A stretch of DNA of 64,000 bases from CAYSCW01 sp964429795 (GCA_964429795.1 CAYSCW010000003.1:1-64000), one strand, 5' to 3'; positions 26,534-37,300 are shown, counted from the stretch's first letter. Notes: generated by a model from the letters alone, not told the origin. Program-made: numbers and translations.

Positions 26534-27547
26534 TTAAGAAGCCAGCTTTTCCAATTCTTTGACCATCTCAGGTGTTGCGATGAGAATGAGGGTATCGTTT
26601 TCCTGGATGGCTGTATCCCTGGATGGGTTGAATTCATAATCCTTTCTGCCTGCCCGGCGGACTGCTACCAAAAGGGCGTTCGTTTTCTCTTCCAGCCTGG
26701 CCTCCTCTATGGTCTTCCCAATAAGTGGGGATTCTTTTTTTACCAAAACCTCTTCAAACCGCAGCACTCTCTCCCTCTCACGGAGCATCATATCCAGGAA
26801 GGTGGCCACAGCAGGCCGGATCATCTCGGAGACCATACGCATCCCGCCGATAAAAGTGGGAGAGATCACTGAATCGGAACCGGCCTTGACCATCTTCTTG
26901 TGGGATTTTAAATCGATGCCTTTGGTGACGATTCTTATCCTGGGGTTGAGGCTTCGTGCGGTCAAAGTCACGAAAAGATTGGCCTCGTCGGTGGGAAGAG
27001 AGAGCAGGATTCCTCTGGCTTTCTCAATCCCTGCCGAGAGGAGGACATCGTCTTCGGTCGGATCCCCATTGACAAAAAGAATACTTTCCTCAGTAGAAAA
27101 TCTATCAATCTTCTCTTTCAAGGGTTCAATAACCACAAGCTTCTTCTTGGTCAGGATGAGTTCCTGGATGATGGTCTGGGCTGTCTCATCTGTGCCGCAG
27201 ACAATATAATGATCCTTAAGCTTGGCTATTTCTTTTTCCATTCTTTTTCTCCCCAGGACATTTTTAAGCTCTCCCTCAACGATGAAACTGGTGATGGAAG
27301 AGACGGCAAAGGCAATGGTCCCCAAACAGGTAACGATAAAGACGATGGCAAATATGCGGGCCGCGGGGTTGGCGCTTATATCGACGACTTCCTCATAACC
27401 AACCGTGGAGAGCGTGATGACCGTCATGTAAAGGCTGTCAAGCAGAGACCACTCAGGCCCTCCGATAATCTTAAATCCTGCTACACCGATGATGAAGACG
27501 GCTATAAAGACTGTAAGGGAGAGGTAAATTCTTTTTCTGCTTTTCAT
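26534..27547 (-). CDS. Potassium channel protein with RCK (TrkA-N and TrkA-C) domains
   Basis: The 337-residue protein has two membrane helices flanking a pore loop (TVITLSTVGYEEV), then an RCK N-domain (about 112-235, HYIVCGTDETAQ then VVIE) and a TrkA-C domain (about 255-335). This is the MthK-like order of ligand-gated two-helix K+ channels. The selectivity filter reads TVGYEE rather than TVGYGD, a variant that occurs in the family. The RCK glycine loop is degenerate (CGTDET instead of GxGxxG). It lies downstream of, and in the same direction as, the ABC exporter but 135 bases away. Confidence 0.9.
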   Translation of the reverse strand: MKSRKRIYLSLTVFIAVFIIGVAGFKIIGGPEWSLLDSLYMTVITLSTVGYEEVVDISANPAARIFAIVFIVTCLGTIAFAVSSITSFIVEGELKNVLGRKRMEKEIAKLKDHYIVCGTDETAQTIIQELILTKKKLVVIEPLKEKIDRFSTEESILFVNGDPTEDDVLLSAGIEKARGILLSLPTDEANLFVTLTARSLNPRIRIVTKGIDLKSHKKMVKAGSDSVISPTFIGGMRMVSEMIRPAVATFLDMMLRERERVLRFEEVLVKKESPLIGKTIEEARLEEKTNALLVAVRRAGRKDYEFNPSRDTAIQENDTLILIATPEMVKELEKLAS

Positions 27548-27682
27548 GAATTTTCTCGGTTATCCTTAAAAAGGAGAGCTGGTTGATAAGATCTCATTCT
27601 CCAGCCGATTAACTCACATTTGCCGGATTTCGTCTGATTATAAAAAATAATCACAGCTCTGGCAATAATAAGAAAGCACAAA

Positions 27683-28447
27683 TCACACACTTTCACTCTT
27701 TTCAAAAAAGTAGGCCCCCAGAAAAATCATGGTTAAGGAGAATGCCAAGAGAACAACGACGTCTAACACAACTGCGTAAGAGGAGACTCCTATCAGCGTA
27801 CCCCTCAGGCCGTCCACACCATAAGTCAAAGGATCAAGATAAGAAAGACATCTCAGCCAGAGGGGGAAATTCTCCAGAGGATAAAGTGCGCCCGAGAGGA
27901 AGAAAAGAGGGAAGATCACAAAATTCATAATGATGCTGAAACCCTGCATATCCTTCATCTTGGAGGCAAAGACCAATCCCAGCCCGATAAAAGTTGCCGT
28001 GATCAGGATCATAAAAATAAGAGACAGCGGAATCGAAATCACGGTGGAAACCTTAAATCCCATGATAAAGGAAATCCCTAAGATGACAACCGCCTGAATC
28101 AGGGCTGTGGTCATTCCCCCGGCCATTCTTCCAAGCACAATGGAGACGCGGTTAACAGGAGCAACCATGATTTCTTTCAAAAACCCGAACTCTCTGTCCC
28201 ACAAGACCGAAAGCCCGGCAAAGGTGGAGGAAAAGAGCAAGCTCATCCCCAGGATTCCGGGAACCAGAAACCGGATGTAATTCACACCGGCAGAGATACC
28301 GGGAAGGGAAATTCTTCGAAATCCCAATCCCAGGAATGCCAGGAAGAATAAAGGCATGGCCACAGCACCGGCGATGCGCGATTTGGCGCGCAGAAATCTT
28401 TTCATCTCCCGCAGCCACAACACATAGACCGCTGTCGCGTTAATCAT
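27683..28447 (-). CDS. ABC-2 type transporter permease
   Basis: The 254-residue protein has about six membrane segments and the ABC-2/DrrB signature around FLVPGILGMSLLFSS and REFGFLKEIMVAPVNR, followed by FIMGFKVS and PLFFLSGALYPLENFP. It forms the membrane part of an exporter with the ATPase immediately upstream, whose stop overlaps its start by four bases. Family members export drugs, lipids or polysaccharides; no substrate can be named here. Confidence 0.9.
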   Translation of the reverse strand: MINATAVYVLWLREMKRFLRAKSRIAGAVAMPLFFLAFLGLGFRRISLPGISAGVNYIRFLVPGILGMSLLFSSTFAGLSVLWDREFGFLKEIMVAPVNRVSIVLGRMAGGMTTALIQAVVILGISFIMGFKVSTVISIPLSLIFMILITATFIGLGLVFASKMKDMQGFSIIMNFVIFPLFFLSGALYPLENFPLWLRCLSYLDPLTYGVDGLRGTLIGVSSYAVVLDVVVLLAFSLTMIFLGAYFFEKSESV

Positions 28448-29457
28448 CTTCTCCTTCTTCCCATCCTCCTTCGCAGCATCTCTCTTTTCCGTTCGTTCTG
28501 GCTGAGCTCCTGCTCCCGGATCATCCTTCCTGTATAGTGGAGGAACACATCCTCAAGGCTCGGCTTTCTCAGGCTTACACAAACGACATCGACTCCATCC
28601 TTATGGGCCATATTGATAAGCTCGGGAATTCTTCGCTCTCCTTTCTCCATGGTCAGGCTCAGATTGTTGTTATGGGAGGCCATGGTCTTGATCCAGTCCA
28701 GCTCTCTTAAATGGCTCAGCAGCGCATCGCTCCTTCCCTCTATCTCCAGGGAGACCACATCGCCTCCGAGGATATCCTTGAGCTTTGAGGGAGAGTCCAT
28801 GGCCACGATCTTACCGTAGTCGATGATGGCCACTCTTTCACACAGGTAATCTGCCTCTTCCATATAATGGGTGGTTAAGATGATGGTCACATCGCTTTTT
28901 TGGTTCAGGTCTCTGATGTAATCCCAGATGTGGCGCCTTGTCTGCGTATCAAGACCCAGGGTTGGTTCATCGAGAAACAAGACCTTTGGCCTGTGAATCA
29001 AACCTCTGGCAATCTCCAGCCTCCTTTTCATCCCGCCGGAGTAGTTCTCGACCAGAACATCGGCCTTGTCGGTCAGGTCCACAAGCCGAAGAACCTCTTT
29101 TATTCTTTCTCTTCTCAACTCTTTTCCGATTCCATACATCATGCCGTGGAATTCGAGGTTTTCCTTTCCGGTTAATTTGACATCAAGGGCCGGCTCCTGA
29201 AAGACAATCCCGATGCTTTTCCGCACGTCGTCTTTATGCTTGGAAATGTCGAACGAGGCAACCTCACCGTATCCGGATGTTGAGTCGAGAAGAGTGGAGA
29301 GTACATTGATGATTGTGGTCTTTCCGGCTCCATTGGGTCCTAAGAGGCCAAAGAGTTCTCCACTCTTTACAGAAAAGGAGAGGTGATCGACAGCCACAAG
29401 GCCGTTGAATTTTTTGGTTAAGTTTTCGACTTTTATGGCATACATAATCTTATTCAT
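28444..29457 (-). CDS. ABC transporter ATP-binding protein (DrrA-like)
   Basis: The 337-residue ATPase has Walker A GPNGAGKTT, Q-loop VFQEP, signature YSGGMKRRLE, Walker B VLFLDEPTLGLD and switch His in LTTHYMEEAD. The extra C-terminal domain (about 230-310) and the sequence ARGLIHRP are usual for daunorubicin-resistance-type ATPases. The tail is strikingly basic (RKREMLRRRMGRRRR). It overlaps the permease gene by four bases and is presumably co-translated with it. Confidence 0.92.
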   Translation of the reverse strand: MNKIMYAIKVENLTKKFNGLVAVDHLSFSVKSGELFGLLGPNGAGKTTIINVLSTLLDSTSGYGEVASFDISKHKDDVRKSIGIVFQEPALDVKLTGKENLEFHGMMYGIGKELRRERIKEVLRLVDLTDKADVLVENYSGGMKRRLEIARGLIHRPKVLFLDEPTLGLDTQTRRHIWDYIRDLNQKSDVTIILTTHYMEEADYLCERVAIIDYGKIVAMDSPSKLKDILGGDVVSLEIEGRSDALLSHLRELDWIKTMASHNNNLSLTMEKGERRIPELINMAHKDGVDVVCVSLRKPSLEDVFLHYTGRMIREQELSQNERKREMLRRRMGRRRR

Positions 29458-29606
29458 TGTAAGACGACTGCGGCGATCTTTTAATTTTCTATTTTACCTC
29501 AAATCCGGCTTAAAATCTTCCTTTTTTCGCCTCCTCTAAGAACCTCCATTTCTGAAACGACTGCTCTCACCAAAACATGTTTGAGGTTCTCCTTTACAGG
29601 TATATA

Positions 29607-29615
29607 TGCTATAAT
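29607..29615 (+). promoter_or_regulatory. Extended -10 promoter of the prepilin gene
   Basis: TGCTATAAT is an extended -10 element. No good -35 box is at the right spacing. The predicted start is about 60 bases before the ATG at 29683. Confidence 0.45.
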
Positions 29616-29682
29616 TGAAACACCCATCAGTGAGGGTCCAAATTCTCTCTTCTGGCCTGTTGGATAAGAAAGGAGAGGCAAA

Positions 29683-30231
29683 ATGTCTGAAAAACAAAGG
29701 GGTTTCACTCTCATCGAGCTGATTATCGTAGTCTCTATCATCGGCATCCTGATCGCACTCATTACTCCCAATGTCATCCAGAAACTCCAGAACGGAAAAC
29801 AGATAGGAACCATGAGCGATATCAAAACTATCGCCAACGCTTGCCTCGAATATGTTGCCGAAAACGATGTGGCGCCTGCAGCCGGGATTCAGAATGGCCC
29901 TCTTGCCACCAACAATGCCTTTATCAAAGCCCTCACCGAAAAATACCTCACCACCTGTCCTATCAACGACCATTGGGGGAATCCTCTGGTTGTCTACAGC
30001 GGCACATCGGTTGCCAATTTTTCCGGCTTTTCTGAGGATATGGTGGAAGAGGGAGACTTCCTCATTATATCCTTTGGGCGCTATGGTCAGCCTGAGGACT
30101 TCACCTTTGATACCGATAATCGAGAAGCCGGCATGTTTAAAGTGAGCACCATGGACGATTTCAAGAAGGACCTGATAAACTGGAACGGAACCTGGATCCG
30201 GGCCCCTCGAACAAGCGGGTCAAAAGATTAA
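29683..30231 (+). CDS. Type II secretion/type IV pilin-like prepilin
   Basis: The 182-residue protein carries the prepilin-peptidase site after a short leader (KQRG|FTLIELIIVVSIIG) with the conserved Glu5, followed by the hydrophobic helix and a GspG-like globular part. No other secretion or pilus genes are nearby, so it is an orphan pseudopilin here. GAAAGGAGAGG precedes the ATG. It converges with the DUF5658 gene, with a four-base tail overlap. Confidence 0.9.
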   Translation: MSEKQRGFTLIELIIVVSIIGILIALITPNVIQKLQNGKQIGTMSDIKTIANACLEYVAENDVAPAAGIQNGPLATNNAFIKALTEKYLTTCPINDHWGNPLVVYSGTSVANFSGFSEDMVEEGDFLIISFGRYGQPEDFTFDTDNREAGMFKVSTMDDFKKDLINWNGTWIRAPRTSGSKD

Positions 30232-30680
30232 AGCCAATTCAAAAAGACAAGCGCAGAAGATTCATAAAGAATCAAGGTGAAATACACGAAGAAAATGATG
30301 TAAATAGCCACCTGGGTTCTTATCAGGCCGAAAATTCTGAAATTCTTATGAACAAGAAGAAAGACTGAACAAACAGCGGTAATCAGGAACTTTGCAGCCA
30401 GCGATAAAGTCAAATTCTTTTCCATAAAAGAAGTCATCAAACGATTCCACTCCGATCCCCCCATTTGGCTTATTTTGTATGTTAAGAAAGCGTCAAGAAC
30501 GCAGAAGAGAAGTATCAGGGAGGTTAAAGCCAGCAACTGCCATTCATATCTGTCAATATAATAATTATCCAGCTCATCAGAGCGTCGAGTCTCTTTGCGG
30601 CGGCCTAGAAAGGCATAGCGGCTTATGGGCCTTGTAGGCTTTTGTCGTCGATCTTTCAAGTTGCGTCTTTCAATCGGCAT
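30228..30680 (-). CDS. DUF5658 membrane protein
   Basis: The product, 150 residues from the chosen start, has a basic ERR-DRR-type N-terminus (MPIERRNLKDRRQ) and three to four membrane segments. The first contains the DUF5658 hallmark LLFCVLDAFLTY. Function is unknown. The frame is open upstream to 30857 (TTG), which would add 59 residues, but that start lies against the terminator of the preceding gene and gives a low-complexity basic extension. The ATG at 30680 yields the usual family N-terminus. The start remains uncertain because no strong ribosome-binding site marks it. Confidence 0.75.
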   Translation of the reverse strand: MPIERRNLKDRRQKPTRPISRYAFLGRRKETRRSDELDNYYIDRYEWQLLALTSLILLFCVLDAFLTYKISQMGGSEWNRLMTSFMEKNLTLSLAAKFLITAVCSVFLLVHKNFRIFGLIRTQVAIYIIFFVYFTLILYESSALVFLNWL

Positions 30681-30857
30681 GGCCCTAATCGGAGAAAACA
30701 TGAAAAGAGGCCGGTTTATGTACGGGTGTGAGGACTGATAAATTTGGAGCTTGGTGCGGAAAGATTTTTTTTGGAATTTTGTGTGATGCCGTGTATTCTT
30801 CCTCTTCCTTTCAATTTCCCGCACCAGCTTTATATCAAATGAAAAGAAGCAAGTCAA

Positions 30858-30888
30858 TTAAAAAATTAATTAAAAGGCGGAACCGCCT
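30858..30888 (-). terminator. Intrinsic terminator after the RHH-like gene
   Basis: On the minus strand, AGGCG-GTTC-CGCCT forms a GC-rich stem with a four-base loop, followed by TTTTAATTAATTTTTT. It lies 20 bases after the stop at 30908. Confidence 0.65.
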
Positions 30889-30907
30889 GAAAAGATTACT
30901 TTGAAGG

Positions 30908-31225
30908 CTATTTCTTTTTTTGCCCCGTTTCTTTGACCATCCTGTATTCTACTGCCTTCCTTGCCTCAAAATAGATTTTGGATAACATCCGGTGCACTTC
31001 TTCTCGTTCCATCTTGACTGCATTCGTTCCTGTGAACATGTTCATGATTTCTTCAAGGGTTAAACCTGGCTCATACTCAGGATAAACCTTAGGCATTGCA
31101 GCTAATATGGCAACGCATATTTTCGCTCTGATGACCTCGGAAAAACTGAGGTCATATCTGTCGGCAAAAAGCTTGATGTTATCCTCGAGCCAATCTGGTA
31201 GAAGAACTTGATATCTCTTAAGCAC
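30908..31225 (-). CDS. Small RHH-like DNA-binding protein, hypothetical
   Basis: The 105-residue protein starts with a segment that could be a ribbon-helix-helix domain (KRYQVLLPDWLEDNIKLFA, then YDLSFSEVIRAKICVAIL). An acidic middle and a basic helical tail follow. The GTG start at 31225 is preceded by a perfect GAGGAGGT 4 bases away. An odd palindrome lies directly upstream of that site and a terminator follows, so the gene is an isolated, probably self-regulated unit. No toxin partner is seen. The RHH assignment is inference from pattern only. Confidence 0.65.
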   Translation of the reverse strand: MLKRYQVLLPDWLEDNIKLFADRYDLSFSEVIRAKICVAILAAMPKVYPEYEPGLTLEEIMNMFTGTNAVKMEREEVHRMLSKIYFEARKAVEYRMVKETGQKKK

Positions 31226-31236
31226 CTTTACCTCCT

Positions 31237-31283
31237 CATTCGATTCGAATGGTTAATAATACCAAATATTCCAGATAAAACAA
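31237..31283 (-). promoter_or_regulatory. Promoter and palindromic operator of the RHH-like gene
   Basis: On the minus strand a -35-like TTGTTT (78-83 of 31200) and TATTAT (31256-31261) are 16 bases apart. Between the -10 box and the ribosome-binding site lies CATTCGA-T-TCGAATG (31237-31251), a perfect 7-bp inverted repeat around one base. The arrangement is that of an autorepressor operator. Confidence 0.5.
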
Positions 31284-31326
31284 TACTTTCGTTGAAAAAG
31301 AATTGGGGGAGGAAGGAATGCCTTTC

Positions 31327-34101
31327 TTACTTCCCTTCCAGTAAACGCTCAAACCTTGGATGATCACGCAGCGAATCCCACTGCGGATCGAGCCGTAATT
31401 GAGGAATAGAAACAAGTTGCCAAAGATATTCTGCATGAGGAATAGAAAGGAGGTATTCCAACTGATCGATAGCCCTCTCGTATTCACCGACCACAGTATA
31501 AATCCTGGCTAAGTTCAGGAGATATATTGGCCCCTGGGCAGCGTCTTTTGATACGGGATGAAGTCTGGCGGCAAGGTTTCCTTCTTGAATGGCCTCCTCC
31601 TTGCGGCCAAGGTAAGCATAAGCTAAACCAAGCGCCGCGTGAAACCTCGGATCCTCAGCACGCTCATTAACAGTTTTCTCCAGCAGGATGCGAGCAGATT
31701 CGGCACGAGTCTTCATCAGAGACAGATCTTTCATCGCGTAATATACGGAGGCATAGGCCAGATTCTTCTGAAAATAGAAATGTTGATCCTCAAAAAAATC
31801 ATAAGATAGAGAGGAAAGCCAGTCCAGCACATCTTTGTAGTTTCGTTCAAGCATATTAAGAGTGAACCACATGTAATCTTTTAATCGGTGTTGAGGCAAT
31901 GTCTCTAACAAGGCGCGAGCTCTTTCTGTATTCCCTTTTGAGAGGACATAGATTGCAACCTTACCTAATTGAGCAGGAAGATGATCTGGATATACGGTTA
32001 GAACTCGATTGAACCACTTCTCAGCCTCATCGTACCGGCCCATACTGATGTTGGCCCCGCCTAACTCATAGGCTATCTGCGTATCAAGAGGGCTGATTCT
32101 GAAGGCTCTTTCAAGCGTTTCCAAACATTGTTCCCACTTGCCCTGCCGCCTCTGGATATAGCCAAGCACCTGCGGGTCGAAGTTAGGACGAGCTTTTTGG
32201 ACAGATTCAAATATCTTGGCGGCCTGATCATAATCAGAGAGGCCCCAGTAATAATAAAACGCCAATGAGCGATGTGCCTCAGGAAGATCTGGTTGTAACT
32301 CCAGCGCTCTGTCCACAGCAGCCTTTGATCTTGCCAAGCGTTCTTCTGTGCGGTCAACTCCAAAAAAATACATTCTGGAATGGATATAAGACATTCTGAC
32401 GTATGCCAGAGCAAAGCCGGGATCTAACTCTGCCGCTTTCTCTAACATCTCTATAGCAAGTTCGAACTCCTGAGGATCTGAATGTGCCCATCCTTTATTT
32501 TCATGCTCTCTTCCTTGTAGGTAACAGTCATAGGCCTTGAGGTTTTCAGTAGGATTGGCTCTAAGAGCTCTGCGTTCCGGTTCCAGCACAGTGAGATCCA
32601 GTTGCTGAGCGACATTCTCTGCAATCTCAGACTGGACTGAAAAGATGTCCTCGATATCCCGATCATAGCTCTCAGACCAGATGTGAGTGTCGTCTGCAAC
32701 CCGGACGAGTTGAGGTGTCACACGCACACGGCCTTTCCCCTCTGGACTCCTGTTCCAGCGTACGCTGCCCTCAAGAACAAAATCGACACTCAGCTCTTCT
32801 CCTATTTGCCTGATTGTTTTATCGGTCTTTTTGTACTGGATAGCACTCGTCCGGGAAATAACCCCAAGACCCTGCAATGCTGCCAGTCGACTGGTAATCT
32901 CATCGGTCATCCCATCGGCAAAATACTCATCTTGAGAAGAGCCTAGATTCCCAAAAGGCAGAACGACCAACATATTTCTCTCTGAAGAAATTACTGGCTT
33001 TTTCCCCATGAAATACAGAAAGCTTATTCCGATTATTATTAATATCGCAAACAGCGCAGAAACTATCATCCACTGCTTCCTGGAAGTAATTTTTTTCTCC
33101 TTGGGAACGATGATTTTTCTCTTGGGTAAAATTTTCTCCATGGTGGAAATTCCTACTTCCATCTTGTTCAATTCAGCAAGCATCTCCTCTGCGCCCTGGA
33201 ATCTCTTCTCCTTATCTTTCTCCATGCATTTAAGTATCAACAAGCTCAGCTCTGAAGGCACCTGTGCGTTATACTTTCCGGGATCATGAGGAATCTCTGT
33301 CTTGTGCTTCAAAGCAATGCTTAAAGGCGTGTCTCCTTCAAAAGGAACTTTCCCCGTCACCATTTCATATAAAATCACTCCGAGCGAATAGATGTCCGAA
33401 CGGTGATCAGCCTCCCTGCCCTCCACCTGCTCAGGAGACATGTATTCAGGAGTTCCTATTATCACACCATCTCCAGTTATCCCTTCTGCTTCAAGGGAGC
33501 GTGCTATTCCAAAATCCATAATCCGGGCATTTCCTTCTTTATCTATCATGATGTTGCTCGGCTTCAAATCACGATGCACGACTCCCAGCCTGTGAGCTTC
33601 TGCCAATCCACCACATATCTGCTTGGCAATAAAAACTGTCGTTTCTGCACTTAATTGCTTTGTCATGGCCATCATACTCTTTAAATCCTCACCAGGAACA
33701 TATTCCATGGTGATGTATGGAGTCCCTTCTTCATCATGAAGATCATACATGCGGCACACATTCTTGTGAGAGATTTTGCGGGCATATTTCAATTCGTTCC
33801 GGAACCTCTCAATCGTCTTCCTATCAGCAGCAATCTCAGGTCTTACGAGCTTCAGAGTCACTTCTTCTCCTATCTTGTTGTCGAATACTCTGTAGACTTC
33901 GCCCATCCCACCTTTTCCGAGTTCGTCAATGACTTCATACCTTCCAGCGAATACAGTCCCTCGCTTGAGTTTTTCTTTGGGTGTTGTTAAGGTTTCGGTG
34001 TGTGATAAAGGGACATCTTCAGAAGGGATCAATTGTGTCCCGCACTCGCTACAATATCGGGAAGTGTCGGGATTGTCCGAATGGCACTGAGGGCATTTCA
34101 T
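31327..34101 (-). CDS. Transmembrane Ser/Thr protein kinase with TPR repeats
   Basis: The 924-residue protein has an N-terminal zinc ribbon (Cys3, Cys6, Cys17, Cys20). A Hanks-type kinase domain follows at about 45-310, with GKGGMGEVY, HRDLKPSNIM, DFGIA and SPEQ. One membrane helix lies at about 343-365. A TolB-N/FlgO-like domain comes next (PFGNLGSSQDEYFADGMTDE), and then eight or more TPR repeats to the end. The kinase is cytoplasmic and the TPR part outside the membrane. This architecture is common in Acidobacteriota-like lineages and suggests coupling an envelope signal to phosphorylation. Its substrates are unknown. AAGG precedes the ATG. It is divergent from the activase gene. Confidence 0.93.
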   Translation of the reverse strand: MKCPQCHSDNPDTSRYCSECGTQLIPSEDVPLSHTETLTTPKEKLKRGTVFAGRYEVIDELGKGGMGEVYRVFDNKIGEEVTLKLVRPEIAADRKTIERFRNELKYARKISHKNVCRMYDLHDEEGTPYITMEYVPGEDLKSMMAMTKQLSAETTVFIAKQICGGLAEAHRLGVVHRDLKPSNIMIDKEGNARIMDFGIARSLEAEGITGDGVIIGTPEYMSPEQVEGREADHRSDIYSLGVILYEMVTGKVPFEGDTPLSIALKHKTEIPHDPGKYNAQVPSELSLLILKCMEKDKEKRFQGAEEMLAELNKMEVGISTMEKILPKRKIIVPKEKKITSRKQWMIVSALFAILIIIGISFLYFMGKKPVISSERNMLVVLPFGNLGSSQDEYFADGMTDEITSRLAALQGLGVISRTSAIQYKKTDKTIRQIGEELSVDFVLEGSVRWNRSPEGKGRVRVTPQLVRVADDTHIWSESYDRDIEDIFSVQSEIAENVAQQLDLTVLEPERRALRANPTENLKAYDCYLQGREHENKGWAHSDPQEFELAIEMLEKAAELDPGFALAYVRMSYIHSRMYFFGVDRTEERLARSKAAVDRALELQPDLPEAHRSLAFYYYWGLSDYDQAAKIFESVQKARPNFDPQVLGYIQRRQGKWEQCLETLERAFRISPLDTQIAYELGGANISMGRYDEAEKWFNRVLTVYPDHLPAQLGKVAIYVLSKGNTERARALLETLPQHRLKDYMWFTLNMLERNYKDVLDWLSSLSYDFFEDQHFYFQKNLAYASVYYAMKDLSLMKTRAESARILLEKTVNERAEDPRFHAALGLAYAYLGRKEEAIQEGNLAARLHPVSKDAAQGPIYLLNLARIYTVVGEYERAIDQLEYLLSIPHAEYLWQLVSIPQLRLDPQWDSLRDHPRFERLLEGK

Positions 34102-34313
34102 GGGATTTAGCCTTACTGTTGAGCAGATAATAAGATAATCCGAGAGAGTAAATTAGTCAACTGGCCCAGCCGCAATATCGTGGTATGTGCTTCCTTTTTA
34201 TCTGAAATTAAAATCCGGGATATTCTCTTCTGCTTTCACATACCGTTGTCAGGCTATGTTTGAATTTCTCTATAATTGAGTTAGAATAAAAATTTCGAGG
34301 AGGGGAACTGGAC

Positions 34314-37300
34314 ATGCCAGAGATTTTAGGCATAGATGTTGGTTCTCTCACTATCAAAGCTGCAACATATGATCCGCTGAGTAGAGAAGTGAGAGAACTT
34401 GAAATCGTTGATCATCAAAGGCAACCAGTTCAAAGAGTTCTTTATTTAATAAAGAAGTTATTATCAGACCGGAAGATATTCAAAATAGCATTTACAGGAA
34501 ATCATGGAGAGTACTTTGCTAAACTGCTCAATGCTCATTATGTAAATCCTCATCTCGCTTCAGCAGAAGCAAATATGAGGCTTTACCCTCATTTGAGAAC
34601 AATCTTCAACATAGGCGCCTCATCGTCGTCTCTTATAATAATCAGAGAAAACAAAGAGGGAAATCCTGAACTGGATGACATTATCCTTCCACCCCATTGC
34701 TCTGCAGGGACAGGTTCGTTCCTCAACCAGTCTGCTTCCAGATTTGGCTATTCAATAGAAGAATTCGGAAAGACTGCCCTGAAGTCAAAGAATCCTGAAA
34801 ACATATCAGGAACATGTGCAGTATTTGCCTGCTCGGATATGATTGACAAACAACAGAAGGGAGCCTGTAAGGAGGATATAGCTGCAGGGCTTCATTATGC
34901 CCTGGTAAGGAACTTGCTCGGAACACTTGGCAGAGGGAAAAAACTCGAAAGCCCCTATTCTTTTCAGGGAGGAGTAGCCGAAAACATCGGAATGGTTAAA
35001 GCTCTTGAAGATTTTCTGCATTCATCAGGAAATCATGTCAAATTGTTCATCCCCGCATATCACAGGTCTATGTCTGCGATCGGTGCAGCCATACTTACTG
35101 GAGAAAGGATTGGCGAAGAACGATATTTAACGCAAGAGGCTCCCTCGCCGGAAAGTGTGAATAAAACTTATCTTAAAATGCAAGGGCTTCCTCCCTTCCA
35201 GGATGTTAAATTACCTCCTTTGGCATTGAACGATAAGATTACGATAAGAAGAGGCATCGTTGATGAGACTCCTGTTTCTGATGAAAGAATACCTGTATAC
35301 GTCGGTGTTGATGTGGGCTCTATCAGTACCAATGTGGCAGTTCTTCATTTCGATAAGAATGCTGATGACAGGAACTGGAAATTGCTGGCAAAAAAATACC
35401 TTCTTACCCAGAGCAATCCTCTTGGTGTTGTGACTCATGCCTTAAAAGAGATAAATGCGGAGCTTGGAGAAAAAATTAGAGTTCTGGATGTGGCGGTCAC
35501 AGGTTCTGGCAGAAAGCTGACTGCTAATTATCTCGGTGGTGTCATGGATGTCAATGAGATAACCGCCCACAGGACAGGCGCCCAGACAATTGCAGAGAGA
35601 ATGGGAATTTCAGTTGATGAGATAATCGAGATCGGTGGACATGACTCAAAGTATATCAAAGGAATAGAACAGTTTGACATGAACAAGTCCTGTGCCGCAG
35701 GAACAGGATCGTTTATCGAGGAGCAGGCAAAACAGCTAGGCGTAAAAATTAAGGATTTTGCATCATATGCCTTGCGTGCAGAGTCTCCTGTCTCTTTCGG
35801 GAACAAAAAATGTACCGTTTTCATTGCGGAAGAGCTTGCTGCACGTCAAGAATATAAATCTTTAGAGGATCTTCTTGCGAGTGCAGCCTATGCAGTGGCT
35901 GAAAATTATTTGAACCAATTCAAGATAGGAGACAGAAGCAGAAAAACAATCTTCTTTCAAGGAGGAGTTGCCCTTAATGAAGCTGTTGTCGCGGCTCTCC
36001 AATACTTCACACAAGCGAATGTCATTGTCCCTGAGCATAATGAAGTTATGGGGGCAATTGGTGCGGCCATTCACGCAAGAAGGCATCATACTGGCAAAAC
36101 AAACTTCATAGGTCTTGAAAAGATCAAAAAAAGAAAATATGCCATCGATTCTTTTCAATGTGAGGGATGTACAAACCTTTGTAATGTATCCAGGGTCACC
36201 ACAAATGACGGGGCGGTTCTCCATGGAGGGGATAGATGCGAAAAATATTCCCTTTCAACTGAGCAGAAAACGAAGACAAAAAAAGAAGTACCGGATCTTT
36301 TCAGAGAAAGAGAGCAACTCCTCAAAGCAGATTACTTAAGGTCTGAAAAAAAGAACGGAGAATCCAGGTTCAGGATAGGCATTCCGCGTCTCTTCTCTCA
36401 TTATTATGAATTCTTACCGCTGTGGAAAACGTTTTTCCAAGAACTCGGGTGTGAGGTAGTGATATCAGGAAAGACCAACAGAAAAATTGTTGCCAAAGGC
36501 CTTGACCATGTTGTCGCTGAAACATGTTTCCCTGCCGAGATCGCCTACGGCCACCTGAAAGACTTGCTTGAGAAAAGTGTAGATTACATATTTTTCCCCT
36601 GTTTAATTGATGGCCCTCAAACCAAATGGAAAGAAAGAAAAACCTTTTTTTGCACATTATCCCAGAACATGCCGTTTGCAGTAACAAGCACATCAACAGA
36701 GCTTTCGGATATTGCTGGAATTATGCTCCGGCCAGCTATCCATCTGCATGAACAAAGATGTAATCTTGAAGAGGAGATGATAAAAGTTGCCGAGAAGCTG
36801 GGAAAGACGAGAAAAGAAACAAAGCAGGCGCTTGGCGCAGGCCTTGAAGCCTTGTGCCGGTTCAATAAGAAACTGAAAGAGCGCGGTCAGGATGTCTTGT
36901 TGAACATTAAAAATTACAGATTTCCTGTTGTTGTAGTGGGGAGATCATACACATTAGCAGACTCCGCGATCAGTGTCGACCTGCCTAAAATGATACAAGA
37001 GGCTGGAGGTTTTCCCATTCCCCTTGACTTTCTTCCTCTGGAAGAGGTCGATATAAGTGATGTCCAGAGTCTTGCCAACTGGAATTACTATCACAAAGTA
37101 ATGAGGGCTGCTGAAATCATAAGGACAAACCCCAGGCTCAACAGCATATTTTTTTCGGTATTCTCCTGCGGTCCGGATTCTTTTCTTGAAGAATTCTATC
37201 GGGAAGCTCTTGGCGGGAAACCTTTTCTGGGGATTGAAGTAGGAAAGACAACCGCACCTGCCCATATCCAGACCCGGGTGGAAGCATTGATGGATAGCAT

